Source: Clostridia bacterium
GTDB taxonomy: Bacteria > Bacillota > Clostridia > Christensenellales > Borkfalkiaceae
Reading direction: 5' to 3'
Assembly (NCBI GenBank): GCA_017623605.1
Contig: JAGAOR010000005.1
Coordinates: 38,570-102,569, forward strand
Length of the DNA: 64,000 bases
Shown: positions 8,656 to 17,038 of the stretch, in pieces
Layout: the number at the start of each line of letters is the position of its first letter
How positions within the stretch are numbered: position 1 is the stretch's first letter
Notes under the pieces: model-generated
What the model saw: the letters and a program-made list of their open reading frames with translations, nothing else
Databases searched by the model: none
What the model was told of the DNA's origin: nothing
Position numbers and translations under genes: made by a program

Positions 8656-9906
8656 TTATACGATCGTGTTCCCTGCGGCGTAGCCCGTGGCAAACGCAAT
8701 TTGCATATTGAAACCGCCCGTAAACGCGTCCACGTCGAGCACCTCTCCACAAAACTTTAACCCACTCACCTTTTTGCTTTCCATTGTTTTAGGATTGATC
8801 TCTACAAGCGACACGCCGCCTGACGTTATAATCGCTTCGTTAAAACCGCGCAAGCCTCTTAATTTTATAGGAAAGCTTTTCATCGCTTTCGAAAGCCTTA
8901 TCCTCTCTTCTTTCGTTACGACGTTCACCGCTTTTTCCCCAGAAATTCCACATAAAGACAATATCACAGGAATTAGCTTTTGAGGCAATAATTCTACGAG
9001 ACCGTTGACGATTCGTTTATTTTTATACTTCTCAAAATCGCGAAGCAAGCGTTTATCCAAGGTTTGCTTATCGAGCGCAGGCTTTAAATCAATATACGCC
9101 GTTAATCGTTCTATCGGCAAACGATTGATCACGGAAGAAGCAGAAAGGACAATCGGTCCAGATACGCCAAAATGCGTAAACAACATTTCCCCAAATTCCT
9201 CATACACAGACTTATTATCCGATTTTACGCAAAAAGTTACGTTCTTTAAGGTTAAACCTTGCAAATCTTTACAAAAATCGTCCGCCGTGTTCAATCCGCA
9301 AAGCCCGCATTTTAAATCGGTTACGGTATGCCCCGCCTCCCCCGCAAACGTATATCCGTCGCCCGTAGAACCCGTGGAGGGATAACTCAACCCGCCCGTT
9401 GCCACGATCGCAACGTCGCAAGGATAGTGCCCTTTATTTGTGCGCAATTTTACTACGCGTGGTATAATACCTATGTCAGACATAGCATCTTTCTCTTGAT
9501 AGATATTCTCAACCTTTTCATTTAATCGGATTTGAACCCCTATCTCTTTGCAAGCTTTTTCCAAGGTTTTTGTTACGTCACTTGCGTGATCGGAAGAAGG
9601 AAAGGCGCGATTTCCGCGCTCTACTTTCACAGATAAACCGAATTCTTCGAAAAAAGAAATCGTTTTTTGAGGAGGGAATGCATAAATTGCACCACGAAGA
9701 AATTTTTCCCCTCGAACGATACTCCGAGAAAATTCTTCAGGAGGCACGTCGTTGGTAAAATTACATCTGCCCTTACCTGTTATATATATCTTTTTTCCAA
9801 GTTTTTCATTCTTTTCGAATAAGATAACGTTATGTCCATTTTTTCCTGCGGCGTACGCTGCCATTAACCCTGCCGCCCCACCGCCTATTATACATACGTT
9901 TTTCAT
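8656..9906 (-). CDS. FAD-dependent oxidoreductase of the BaiN/HI0933 family
   Basis: A 416-residue flavoprotein (YhiN/HI0933, PF03486 type) from the ATG at 9906; an in-frame extension upstream has no SD, whereas AAGGTG precedes this start. The N-terminal Rossmann dinucleotide-binding motif is GGGAAGLMAAYAAG, followed by KNEKLGKKIYITGKGRCNFTN, the family's hallmark. Later come VIATGGLSYPSTGSTGDGY and, near the C-terminus, FCGEVLDVDAFTGGFNMQIA, which closes the FAD site. Family members act on diverse substrates, including bile-acid intermediates in some gut Clostridia, so the substrate here cannot be assigned. It lies alone between the oad and cmk operons. Confidence 0.9.
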   Translation of the reverse strand: MKNVCIIGGGAAGLMAAYAAGKNGHNVILFEKNEKLGKKIYITGKGRCNFTNDVPPEEFSRSIVRGEKFLRGAIYAFPPQKTISFFEEFGLSVKVERGNRAFPSSDHASDVTKTLEKACKEIGVQIRLNEKVENIYQEKDAMSDIGIIPRVVKLRTNKGHYPCDVAIVATGGLSYPSTGSTGDGYTFAGEAGHTVTDLKCGLCGLNTADDFCKDLQGLTLKNVTFCVKSDNKSVYEEFGEMLFTHFGVSGPIVLSASSVINRLPIERLTAYIDLKPALDKQTLDKRLLRDFEKYKNKRIVNGLVELLPQKLIPVILSLCGISGEKAVNVVTKEERIRLSKAMKSFPIKLRGLRGFNEAIITSGGVSLVEINPKTMESKKVSGLKFCGEVLDVDAFTGGFNMQIAFATGYAAGNTIV

Positions 9907-9977
9907 AAAAACACCTTGTTTCACATAAAATGTTTCACGTTTGATTTGTAAAAATTTACACGCGCATTTCATTAAAG

Positions 9978-10011
9978 TTACGCAACCGACTAAAACAAGT
10001 CGGTTGCGTAA
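9978..10011 (-). terminator. Terminator of the decarboxylase operon
   Basis: Perfect 14-bp inverted repeat with 6-nt loop (arms 9978-9991 and 9998-10011), 21 bp after the oadA stop. The U-tract on the minus strand is short (CUUUAAU), but the very strong stem makes termination likely. Confidence 0.75.
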
Positions 10012-10032
10012 GGTAAGAATTTTATCTTATTA

Positions 10033-11466
10033 TTAAACGGGATAAACGCCCGATTTCGCCATATCTCTATCAACTGCTTTCTTTTGCGCCTCTCTCCACT
10101 TGAAGAAGTTTTCAGCGACTTGTTCGAATACTGCATAGGAAAGAACGTCTTCTTCCTTTTCATAGTATCCAAGCTCGATCACTTTCTTTTTGATTTCCTC
10201 GTATTCAGGTTGAAGCAGATCAGCAGGACGGCAAGTAATTCTTTCCGCATTACCAAGTGCCTTCTTTGCAACTTCCTCGTCGATTGGCATAGGAAGTGAA
10301 CCGTATTTACCCGCAAGCAAATCTTTCGTTTCTTTGGTAATCATTTTATATCTTTCGCCCATTACAACGTTGAGTACGGCTTGCGTACCAACGATTTGAG
10401 AAGAAGGTGTAACGAGCGGAGGATAACCGCTATCTTTACGTACGTTGGGAACTTCGGCAAGACATTCCATAAGCTTATCCGCTTTACCTGCCTTTTCAAG
10501 CTGATTGATAAGGTTGGAAAGCATACCGCCGGGAACTTGATACAAAAGCGTATTCACGTCGATACCTTTGGATTTTTCGTTCAAAATCTTGTCGTCTTTC
10601 AAGCGTTTTTCAACCGTCTTGAAATGCTTAATAATCGGAAGCAATTTATTGATGTCGATGCCCGTATCGTACGGCGTCCCTTGAAGTGTTGCAACGAGCG
10701 GTTCGGTTGCAGGTTGAGAAGTACCGTTTCCAAGCGGCGACAGCGCAGTATCTACAATGTCTACACCCGCCAAAATCGCCATAAGATATACCATATCGCC
10801 CGTACCCGTCGTATTGTGCGTATGCAGGTGAATCTTCGTAGTAGGCTTTAACGCCGCTTTCAACGCTTTTACAAGCTCATACGCTTTGAACGGTAACAAA
10901 AGGTTTGCCATATCTTTCAAGCAGATATTATCCGCACCGCGATCTTCCAAGCTCTTTGCAAGATTTACAAAGTATTCGTTCGTAAATACTTCCTTACCGT
11001 CAACGACGGCACTCGTATAACAAATCGTCGCCTCGCAAACACCGCCGTACTTTTTGATTGCTTTCATAGACGTTTCCAAATTTCTCGGATCGTTCAATGC
11101 GTCGAATACACGAACAATGCCTACGCCGTTTTCAATGGATTTCGCAACGAATTTTTCCACAACGTCGTCCGCATAATGACGGTAACCAAGCAGGTTTTGA
11201 CCGCGAAGTAACATTTGAATAGGCGTTTTCAAATGCGCTTTAAGCGTTCTTAAACGTTCCCAAGGATCTTCATTTAAAAAGCGTAAACACGAATCGAACG
11301 TTGCGCCACCCCAAGCTTCAATCGAATAATACCCGATTTCGTCGAGTTGTTCGAGAACCGGTAACATTTCTTCAATACGCATTCTCGTTGCCGCTTGCGA
11401 TTGATGCGCGTCGCGCAAAATCGTTTCGGTGAGCATTACTTTTCTGTTATCAAATTTAAGTTCCAT
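10033..11466 (-). CDS. oadA: Oxaloacetate decarboxylase / pyruvate carboxylase-type carboxyltransferase, alpha subunit
   Basis: A 477-residue TIM-barrel carboxyltransferase acting on oxaloacetate/pyruvate. It opens with TETILRDAHQSQAATRM, contains IEAWGGATFD, LRGQNLLGYRHY, the metal-binding HLHTHNTTGTG and the biotin-pocket segment QVPGGMLSNLINQLE (the conserved post-barrel helix). Unlike classical OadA (about 590 residues) it ends without a biotinyl domain; biotin is instead on the separate carrier protein encoded two genes upstream. Last gene of the operon, 18 bp after oadB. Similar five-gene operons are common in anaerobic Firmicutes. Substrate is most likely oxaloacetate. Confidence 0.92.
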   Translation of the reverse strand: MELKFDNRKVMLTETILRDAHQSQAATRMRIEEMLPVLEQLDEIGYYSIEAWGGATFDSCLRFLNEDPWERLRTLKAHLKTPIQMLLRGQNLLGYRHYADDVVEKFVAKSIENGVGIVRVFDALNDPRNLETSMKAIKKYGGVCEATICYTSAVVDGKEVFTNEYFVNLAKSLEDRGADNICLKDMANLLLPFKAYELVKALKAALKPTTKIHLHTHNTTGTGDMVYLMAILAGVDIVDTALSPLGNGTSQPATEPLVATLQGTPYDTGIDINKLLPIIKHFKTVEKRLKDDKILNEKSKGIDVNTLLYQVPGGMLSNLINQLEKAGKADKLMECLAEVPNVRKDSGYPPLVTPSSQIVGTQAVLNVVMGERYKMITKETKDLLAGKYGSLPMPIDEEVAKKALGNAERITCRPADLLQPEYEEIKKKVIELGYYEKEEDVLSYAVFEQVAENFFKWREAQKKAVDRDMAKSGVYPV

Positions 11467-11484
11467 AATATTTTACCTCATCAA

Positions 11485-12891
11485 TTAAAAGAGTGAAAGC
11501 AGGAAACCTGCCGCAATAGCCGAACCGATAACGCCCGCAACGTTCGGTCCCATAGCGTGCATTAACAAATGGTTGCTTGGATCTTCCTCACGACCTACGT
11601 CTTCGGAAATACGCGCCGCCATAGGCACGGCGGATACGCCCGCGCTACCGATCAAAGGATTGATCTTACCACCCGAAAGCTTGCACATTAAGCGTCCCAT
11701 CAAAAGTCCGCCGATCGTACCGAAAGAGAAAGCAACGAGTCCAAGCCCGATAATCATAAGCGTTTGCGTCTGCAAGAACGTTGCGCCATACGCTTTACAG
11801 CCTACGGAAATCCCGAGGAAAATCGTAACGGTATTCATAAGTCCGTTTTGCGCCTGCGAAGAAAGCCTGTCGCATACGCCCGATTCTTTTAACAAATTAC
11901 CAAGCATCAACATACCCAAAAGTGGAACAGCGTCGGGAAGTAAAATACCAACGACAAGCGTTACTACGATCGGGAATACAATTTTTTCCAACTTACTAAC
12001 CGTGCGAAGCGGCTTCATCTTAATCGCTCTTTCCTTTTTGGGCACGAGCAATTTCATAATGGGTTTTTGAATAATCGGAATGAGCGCCATATACGAATAC
12101 GCCGCAACCGCAATCGCTGAAAGCAAATCTTCATTCGTAAATTGCGCCAAAGACTGCGTAACGTAAATCGCCGTAGGGCCATCCGCTCCACCGATAATCG
12201 CAATTGAGCAAGCCGCCGCAAGATCAAAACCAAGAAGCGTTGCGCCAACGAGCGTCAAGAAAACGCCAAACTGCGCAGCCGCACCGATCAGCATACTTTT
12301 CGGATTGGAAATGAGCGGTCCAAAATCCGTCATTGCGCCGATACCAAGAAAGATGAGCGGCGGATAGATAACGTTTTGCACACCAAAGAACAAATACCAC
12401 AAAAGTCCCGGGTTTTGCACGTTTTCATAGGTATGCGCAAGCTCTACAAGCTTTTGAATCGCACCATTGACAAATCTATAATTCTTGGGTAAATCGAATG
12501 CAAGCTCGACTTGAAGCGCAGAAAATTCTTCTGCAGTCATAACGTGCCACGTGCTTGACTCAGCAACCCATCGTTTAATTGTTCCGTCGATGATTTCCCA
12601 ACTTTCTGGTAATTTAAGACCGAGATGCGTCAATTCTTCCGCGGAAAGCGTCTCCCATGTCTCATATTTACCCCAAAGCACGTCGTAAGCACCCGGGAGA
12701 TTAATCAAGAACATACCGAACGCGATCGGCAATAAGAGCAACGGTTCAAATTTTTTAACGATCGCAAGATAAAACAATACGAACGAAACGAGAATCATCA
12801 CGTAATTCTCCCAAGAACCGCTCATAAAGCCCATCGATTCGAATAAGTTCATAAACATCTCACCGACGTTCACAAGCAAATTGTTTGCCAT
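11485..12891 (-). CDS. oadB: Sodium ion-translocating decarboxylase beta subunit, with internal insertion
   Basis: A 468-residue membrane protein of the OadB/MmdB/GcdB family that decarboxylates carboxybiotin and pumps Na+ outward. Family hallmarks: YPPLIFLGIGAMTDFGPL, IIGGADGPTAIYVT, MLMLGNLLKESGV, and GSAGVSAVPMAARI near the C-terminus with the GPNVAGVIGSAIAAG end. About ten membrane segments are visible. Odd: between the segment ending at LPGAYDVLWG and NPGLLWYLFFG lies a soluble, acidic insertion of about 85 residues (72-158) that contains two related repeats, LSAEELTHLG...SWEIIDGTIKRWV and MTAEEFSALQ...NYRFVNGAIQKLV. Most family members have only a short loop here. 23 bp after the biotin carrier gene. 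Confidence 0.94.
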   Translation of the reverse strand: MANNLLVNVGEMFMNLFESMGFMSGSWENYVMILVSFVLFYLAIVKKFEPLLLLPIAFGMFLINLPGAYDVLWGKYETWETLSAEELTHLGLKLPESWEIIDGTIKRWVAESSTWHVMTAEEFSALQVELAFDLPKNYRFVNGAIQKLVELAHTYENVQNPGLLWYLFFGVQNVIYPPLIFLGIGAMTDFGPLISNPKSMLIGAAAQFGVFLTLVGATLLGFDLAAACSIAIIGGADGPTAIYVTQSLAQFTNEDLLSAIAVAAYSYMALIPIIQKPIMKLLVPKKERAIKMKPLRTVSKLEKIVFPIVVTLVVGILLPDAVPLLGMLMLGNLLKESGVCDRLSSQAQNGLMNTVTIFLGISVGCKAYGATFLQTQTLMIIGLGLVAFSFGTIGGLLMGRLMCKLSGGKINPLIGSAGVSAVPMAARISEDVGREEDPSNHLLMHAMGPNVAGVIGSAIAAGFLLSLF

Positions 12892-12914
12892 AATTTTACT
12901 CCTATAAATCTATC

Positions 12915-13319
12915 TTAGCTAATTACAGCCAAAACGGAATCGGATTCCACGTTCGCACCCTTTGCAACTTGGAAGCTTACTACACCGTCGCAAGGTGCGG
13001 TGATGTCGTTATCCATTTTCATTGCTTCAAGCACGAGAATCGGTTGATCCTTTTTCACTGCCGTACCTTCTGCCACGAGCAAGTTTTTAATAAGTCCAGG
13101 GAACGGGGAAAGTACTTTTTCGCCGTTTGCAGGAGCTGCTTTCGCTGCAGGAGCAGGTGCAGGTGCAGGTGCGGGAGTAGCTACGGGAGCAGGTGCAGCT
13201 ACGGGCGTTGCAACAGGCGCGGCAACAACGGGTGCAGCCACGACGGGCGCGCTTGCCCCAACTTCTTCTACCCCTACTTGATAAGTTTTTCCGTTTACAG
13301 TGATAACAAAATTACGCAT
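12915..13319 (-). CDS. Biotin carboxyl carrier protein of sodium-pumping decarboxylase
   Basis: A 134-residue carrier. Residues 1-20 form a short N-terminal strand segment (RNFVITVNGKTYQVGVEEV), residues 22-65 an Ala/Pro/Val low-complexity linker, and 68-134 a biotinyl domain with the biotinylation site EAMKMDND (Lys near residue 101). This matches MmdC/GcdC-type gamma subunits. The linker gives the swinging arm reach between the carboxyltransferases and the membrane beta subunit. 23 bp before oadB and 13 bp after oadG. The linker is encoded by a GCN/CCN-rich repetitive stretch that could be prone to slippage. Confidence 0.95.
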   Translation of the reverse strand: MRNFVITVNGKTYQVGVEEVGASAPVVAAPVVAAPVATPVAAPAPVATPAPAPAPAPAAKAAPANGEKVLSPFPGLIKNLLVAEGTAVKKDQPILVLEAMKMDNDITAPCDGVVSFQVAKGANVESDSVLAVIS

Positions 13320-13332
13320 AATAGTTTTCTCC

Positions 13333-13674
13333 TTAAATTCTCTTAATTCTTTTTACCGTAAATCCACATTTGGGATTCGTTTTTTGATAATACGCCATAA
13401 GCGCGGCGGTGATCACAGCCACCGTTTCTTCATCTACGTCATCCGAGCTTACAACGGGCGTAGCCTGTGTTTGCGTCGATTTCACTTCAACCGTTTTCGG
13501 TTTTAACGTCGGATTTGACACCGTCATAATCTTTCCGACTGCCCAAACTACGGCGATTAAAAGCGCAATCCCCGCGAATACGACTAAAAATCCGATCAGC
13601 GCATAAAGCAAAGCTTCGGGCACTTCTACCATTCTGCCGCCCTCAGGCAAGGTATTCGTTAATAAATTGAACAT
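13333..13674 (-). CDS. oadG: OadG-type small membrane subunit of decarboxylase
   Basis: A 113-residue protein with one N-terminal membrane helix (residues about 22-46, ALLYALIGFLVVFAGIALLIAVVW) followed by a soluble tail with Thr/Val-rich linker and a C-terminal segment EETVAVITAALMAYYQKTNPK, the usual end of OadG/MmdD-like subunits, which assemble the alpha and beta subunits. Placement between the carboxyltransferase and biotin carrier genes supports this. The N-terminal residues before the helix are short and acidic, implying an outside N-terminus. Confidence 0.87.
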   Translation of the reverse strand: MFNLLTNTLPEGGRMVEVPEALLYALIGFLVVFAGIALLIAVVWAVGKIMTVSNPTLKPKTVEVKSTQTQATPVVSSDDVDEETVAVITAALMAYYQKTNPKCGFTVKRIKRI

Positions 13675-13686
13675 CTCTACCTCCTC

Positions 13687-15051
13687 TTATCTTGCAAGCA
13701 TTTGCAAGGAAGCGATCAGATATTGTTTCACAAACTGCGGCTCGATCACCGCGTCGATATAACCGTCTTTCGCTGCGTTGATCGGATCGGAATTTTCTTC
13801 CGCATATTTCACTTCAAGTGCTTTCTTATCCGCTTTTTCATTCCCCAGCTCGATCACCGCGCCCTGCGCACCGTCAAAAAGCGCAATACTCGCGTTTGCG
13901 AACGCACAAGTATAATCGAAACCGACGGATTTTGCCGCGAACAACGAATACCCAAGCCCGATCGCTTTTTTATAAACGACTGCAATTTTCGCAGTGTCGA
14001 TCGTATCGAGCATATCGAGATATTCCGCCGCTTCTTTCATAACACGGCTGTTATTTACGCAAGTACAAGGACAAATTCCTTTCACGTCGGTAAACGTAAT
14101 AAAGGGCAACCCGTAGCAACAAGCAAATTCCGCAAAATTTTTAATTTTCGCAAGCTTTGACGCGTTCAATTCCACGCCCGTGTCCCCACCGTCAAAAACG
14201 ACCGCCGCAACGGAAATACCGCCGATACGCGCAAGCACCGTTTTCACTTCGGACTCGTAAGAAGCGCAAACCTCCACGGGATTTTCAAAAATCGTCATAA
14301 GCGTCGCCGCGTCCGCGCTTACGTTCAACGCCGGAACCGCCTCGTTAAGCTCTGCATCGATACAAGGCATAGAGATCAACTCGCTAATTGCGATAATCGT
14401 GCCACGTACCTCTTCAAGCGAAGAAACCTCAAATGCCGGAATCCCCGTTTTATTCAACGCGTTCGCGCCACCAACTTCCTCTTTCGTTAAATTTTTGCCC
14501 GCTTTAGCAGACAAAACGAAAGGACTGTTCACCGCCAACACGCTCTCTTTCGTAAAGAACGCGAAATCCGCAACTGCGGCAAGCATTGCCGCCGAACCGT
14601 AAACCTCGCCGTCTACCACGACGTATTGAGGCACAACGCCTTTTAATTGCGTACTTCTCAAAAGCAGCTTACCCAGCCCCTCTAACACGGTAACCCCTTC
14701 GCCTATTTGTACGCCACGCGTATTCAAAATATAAACGACGGGAGTGCAGTTCTTTTCAGCCGCGTCAAGGCATTTTGCGATCTTATCGCAGTTTGCTTTG
14801 GAAACGCCGCCCTCTAACACCTTGTAATTCTGCGCAACGACGTAGAACGGATAGCCGCTGATCGTCGCAAATCCCGTTACGACTCCCTCACCTGCGGCCT
14901 CTTCACCGTAGAACTCGTTCTTGGAAAAGCTGAATGCGGAAAGCTCAACGAAGCTCTCTTCATCGACGATCGCATTGATACGCGCGCGGATTTCTTTTCC
15001 CGCTTCCGTAATCTTCGCTTTTCTTTCTTGCAGTAGTTGAATTTTGTCCAT
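13687..15051 (-). CDS. MmdA-like acyl-CoA carboxyltransferase subunit (divergent)
   Basis: A 454-residue protein of the carboxyltransferase (crotonase-like, PF01039) superfamily. The start at 15051 is set by GGAGG seven to eight bases upstream. The N half holds LNTRGVQIGEGVTVLEGLG and the C half GGISVAAVVFDGG and LPFITFTDVKG, the places where MmdA/12S-type enzymes bind acyl-CoA and biotin. It is shorter than typical MmdA (about 510 residues) and lacks the crisp oxyanion-hole signatures of close MmdA homologues, so the acyl-CoA substrate is uncertain (methylmalonyl-CoA or another). First gene of the operon; it shares the biotin carrier and Na+ pump with the OadA-type subunit. Confidence 0.8.
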   Translation of the reverse strand: MDKIQLLQERKAKITEAGKEIRARINAIVDEESFVELSAFSFSKNEFYGEEAAGEGVVTGFATISGYPFYVVAQNYKVLEGGVSKANCDKIAKCLDAAEKNCTPVVYILNTRGVQIGEGVTVLEGLGKLLLRSTQLKGVVPQYVVVDGEVYGSAAMLAAVADFAFFTKESVLAVNSPFVLSAKAGKNLTKEEVGGANALNKTGIPAFEVSSLEEVRGTIIAISELISMPCIDAELNEAVPALNVSADAATLMTIFENPVEVCASYESEVKTVLARIGGISVAAVVFDGGDTGVELNASKLAKIKNFAEFACCYGLPFITFTDVKGICPCTCVNNSRVMKEAAEYLDMLDTIDTAKIAVVYKKAIGLGYSLFAAKSVGFDYTCAFANASIALFDGAQGAVIELGNEKADKKALEVKYAEENSDPINAAKDGYIDAVIEPQFVKQYLIASLQMLAR

Positions 15052-15076
15052 AATGTATCCTCCAAGAAATTCGGTC

Positions 15077-15087
15077 GAAAACGTTTC
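15077..15087. promoter_or_regulatory. Possible LacI/CcpA-type palindrome in decarboxylase leader
   Basis: GAAAACGTTTC lies between the operon promoter and its first start codon, a position where a bound repressor would block elongation. It resembles the core of cre/LacI-family sites but lacks the outer TG/CA. HPr kinase in this window makes CcpA-type control conceivable; support is weak. Confidence 0.25.
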
Positions 15088-15131
15088 ACAAAAAATATTT
15101 TCATTTTTTTGCCAACTTTCTACCAAATATC

Positions 15132-15160
15132 ATTATACCTAAAACGGTTTCGAAAAGCAA
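15132..15160 (-). promoter_or_regulatory. Sigma-A promoter of decarboxylase operon
   Basis: Minus strand TTGCTT (15160-15155), 17 bp, TATAAT (15137-15132). Predicted leader of about 75 nt to the carboxyltransferase ATG at 15051. Confidence 0.75.
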
Positions 15161-15192
15161 GCGAATGAAAGTACTTTTTTTTATATTTTTCC

Positions 15193-15243
15193 AAAAAAAT
15201 CGACAATGCGTAAACGGAAAAATTCCTTTAATTCGCATTGCCG
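15193..15243 (-). terminator. Terminator after TVP38-family gene
   Basis: Minus-strand RNA arms CGGCAAUGCG (15243-15234) and CGCAUUGUCG (15210-15201) form 10 bp with one G-U pair, followed by AUUUUUUU. About 100 bp after the stop at 15341. The remainder of 15244-15340 is AT-rich with nothing recognisable. Confidence 0.75.
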
Positions 15244-15340
15244 TTTTGTTTTTGTGTTTTAATTCATTTTTTCGTTTATTTTCCGACAAATTGCGATGTA
15301 CCTATATTATATCACAAATGAAGAAAAATATAAATGAAAA

Positions 15341-16249
15341 TTATTTTTTCTTATCTTTTTTAAAACGATTTGAGATCCATTGTTGTATTTTATCAATATT
15401 TTTATATACGATTACAAAGCCCACGAGCAACACCGCAAAAAATACAATCCAAATCAACAACCCCCACCACGTCGTAAACGGAATCAAATCAATGGAATAG
15501 CACGTTACGGAAATTTGCAAAATGCGAGAAACGACGATCATAACTGAAAAATATTTTAAAGTCATCGTGGAAAGTCCCGCCACGAAGCACAAAACGTCAT
15601 CAGGGAATACGGGTAAAATAAACATCAACGTTAAAAGCAAATAATCCTTGCCCTTTATTTTATTTTGCCATTTATTCATAGTTTCTTCGCCGATCATCCA
15701 CGCAACCGCCTTATTTCCAAGCTTTTGACCGATTAAAAAAGCCGTAAACGAGCCGAGTAAAACGCCGATCAAGCTATAAATGGTCGTTTGAAAAGGACCG
15801 AAAAGCGCTACTCCCGCTACCGTGCTCACAACCGACGGAATGGGAAGAATAACCACTTGTAAATATTGTAAAACGGTATACACGACGGGCATCCACGTGC
15901 CCTTGCTCGCTAAATATTCCTGTAAGCTGTTCTCATCCTGTATAACGTTAAAAAAGCCCGTGCGTTGTAAAATGAATAAGACGACGAGCGCAAAAAGAGC
16001 GAGTATATACACACTTAAAGCGCTTTTATAAAGCGTTTCCTTACCATTCACGACAAACCAAACCGAAAGCACGAAAAACGCTGTCAATAAACCGCTTGCA
16101 AGCAAGGAAAACAGCAACGGATTATTTGCAAGAAATGCAATTTTCGTGCCGTAGATACATAAAATCGCAAACACGTCGCTAACAACCGTCAATGCTATAA
16201 ACGTGATAAGAAGCGGCAATAATCCGCTATATTTTCTTTCGTCGTCCAT
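15341..16249 (-). CDS. TVP38/TMEM64 (DedA-related) membrane protein
   Basis: A 302-residue polytopic membrane protein of the VTT/SNARE-associated family. The start at 16249 is chosen because AAGAGGA precedes it by seven bases, while the longer frame has no SD. Three N-terminal helices precede the conserved domain, which contains the re-entrant-loop signature IPSVVSTVAGVALFGPFQTT, then GSFTAFLIGQKLGNKA and, in the third part, FILPVFPDDVLCFVAGLSTM, the acidic/proline motif of DedA-type transporters and scramblases. The C-terminal tail is lysine-rich. Bacterial members are linked to lipid flipping, but the substrate is not predictable. Follows rnhA by 57 bp. Confidence 0.9.
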   Translation of the reverse strand: MDDERKYSGLLPLLITFIALTVVSDVFAILCIYGTKIAFLANNPLLFSLLASGLLTAFFVLSVWFVVNGKETLYKSALSVYILALFALVVLFILQRTGFFNVIQDENSLQEYLASKGTWMPVVYTVLQYLQVVILPIPSVVSTVAGVALFGPFQTTIYSLIGVLLGSFTAFLIGQKLGNKAVAWMIGEETMNKWQNKIKGKDYLLLTLMFILPVFPDDVLCFVAGLSTMTLKYFSVMIVVSRILQISVTCYSIDLIPFTTWWGLLIWIVFFAVLLVGFVIVYKNIDKIQQWISNRFKKDKKK

Positions 16250-16306
16250 TCTCTGTCCTCTTGATACTTTCACCATATATTCATAGTATTGAAAATACGG
16301 GCGTTT

Positions 16307-16783
16307 TTATTCCGTTTCGCTTTCTTTATCTCTCGAAAGCGTTTTTTTAAGAGCCGTGATGGCGGCGCGAGCAAGCTCGTCGCAACGATTGTTGAGCTCG
16401 TTATCGGCGTGCCCCGCCACCTTATGAAAGGTTACTTCGTGCGTTTTGGTAAGCGAATATAATTCCTCCCATAGATCGACGTTTTGCACCGACTTTCCGT
16501 CCGCTTTTTTCCAACCACCCTTTTTCCAAGCGTAGATCCACCCTTCTTTGAACGCATTGACCGTATAGGCGGAATCGCTATAAACCTCCACTTTGCAAGG
16601 ATACTTTAAACGTTTTAAACCGACGATCACCGCCATAACTTCCATACGGTTATTCGTCGTTTGTTCTTCGCTTCCACTATATTCGAGCTTGTGCTCGCCG
16701 TATAAGAGTATACCCGCGTAGCCACCGAGCCCTGGATTTCCCGAACAAGCGCCGTCCGTGTATAGCGTTACCCTTTTCTCCAT
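16307..16783 (-). CDS. rnhA: Ribonuclease HI
   Basis: A 158-residue ribonuclease H that cleaves RNA in RNA-DNA hybrids. The four catalytic acidic residues are visible: D in LYTDGACSGNPG, E in NNRMEVMAVI, D in VYSDSAYTVNAF and D in AGHADNELNNRCDELA (the last with its His). The start at 16783 has SD AAAGGA five bases upstream; a longer frame would run into the tRNA terminator at 16802-16840. The basic-protrusion segment EGWIYAWKKGGWKKADGK, typical of RNase HI with full activity, is present. Followed by the TVP38 gene. Confidence 0.97.
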   Translation of the reverse strand: MEKRVTLYTDGACSGNPGLGGYAGILLYGEHKLEYSGSEEQTTNNRMEVMAVIVGLKRLKYPCKVEVYSDSAYTVNAFKEGWIYAWKKGGWKKADGKSVQNVDLWEELYSLTKTHEVTFHKVAGHADNELNNRCDELARAAITALKKTLSRDKESETE

Positions 16784-16801
16784 AACAATCCTTTCCCTCA
16801 C

Positions 16802-16840
16802 AAAAATAACGTCCCAAAAGCTTTCTCAACTTTCGGGACG
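16802..16840 (-). terminator. Terminator of tRNA-Trp transcript
   Basis: Minus-strand CGUCCCGAAAG and CUUUUGGGACG pair over 11 bp (one G-U) with a 9-nt loop, followed by UUAUUUUUG. It sits 10 bp after the tRNA CCA end and just before the rnhA ATG. Confidence 0.88.
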
Positions 16841-16849
16841 CTTTGCTTT

Positions 16850-16924
16850 TGGCAGGGGAGACGCGATTCGAACACGCAACCTACGGTTTTGGAGACCGCT
16901 ACTCTACCGTTGAGCCACTCCCCT
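16850..16924 (-). tRNA. tRNA-Trp (anticodon CCA)
   Basis: The minus strand folds as a cloverleaf: acceptor AGGGGAG/CTCCCCT, D-arm GCTCAACGGTAGAG, anticodon stem around CGGT-CTCCAAA-ACCG with anticodon CCA, T-arm GCGTGTTCGAATCGCGT. Discriminator G and the CCA end are encoded (75 nt in all). Since CCA cannot read UGA, this gene gives no support for recoding of UGA as Trp. Confidence 0.97.
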
Positions 16925-16936
16925 AACAACGTAGCT

Positions 16937-16965
16937 ATTATATAACAAAAAAAAACATTTGTCAA
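16937..16965 (-). promoter_or_regulatory. Consensus promoter of tRNA-Trp
   Basis: Minus strand TTGACA (16965-16960), 17 bp, TATAAT (16942-16937), starting about 6 bp before the mature tRNA 5' end. Confidence 0.92.
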
Positions 16966-16981
16966 ATCTTTTTACGCAAAA

Positions 16982-17018
16982 AGAAAAGGATTTTTCTCAA
17001 AATATGAAAATCCCTTCT
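16982..17018 (-). terminator. Terminator after mgtC-like gene
   Basis: Imperfect inverted repeat: AGAAGGGATTTTC on the minus strand pairs with GAAAAATCCTTTTCT (one bulge, G-U pairs), followed by TTTTTG. About 20 bp after the stop at 17039. Confidence 0.6.
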
Positions 17019-17038
17019 TTTTCTACGCTTACTTTATC

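Noticed and set aside
13140-13250. Tandem repeat in the biotin carrier gene as a DNA element
   Set aside because: It encodes the Ala/Pro linker expected for this protein; no need for a separate repeat feature.
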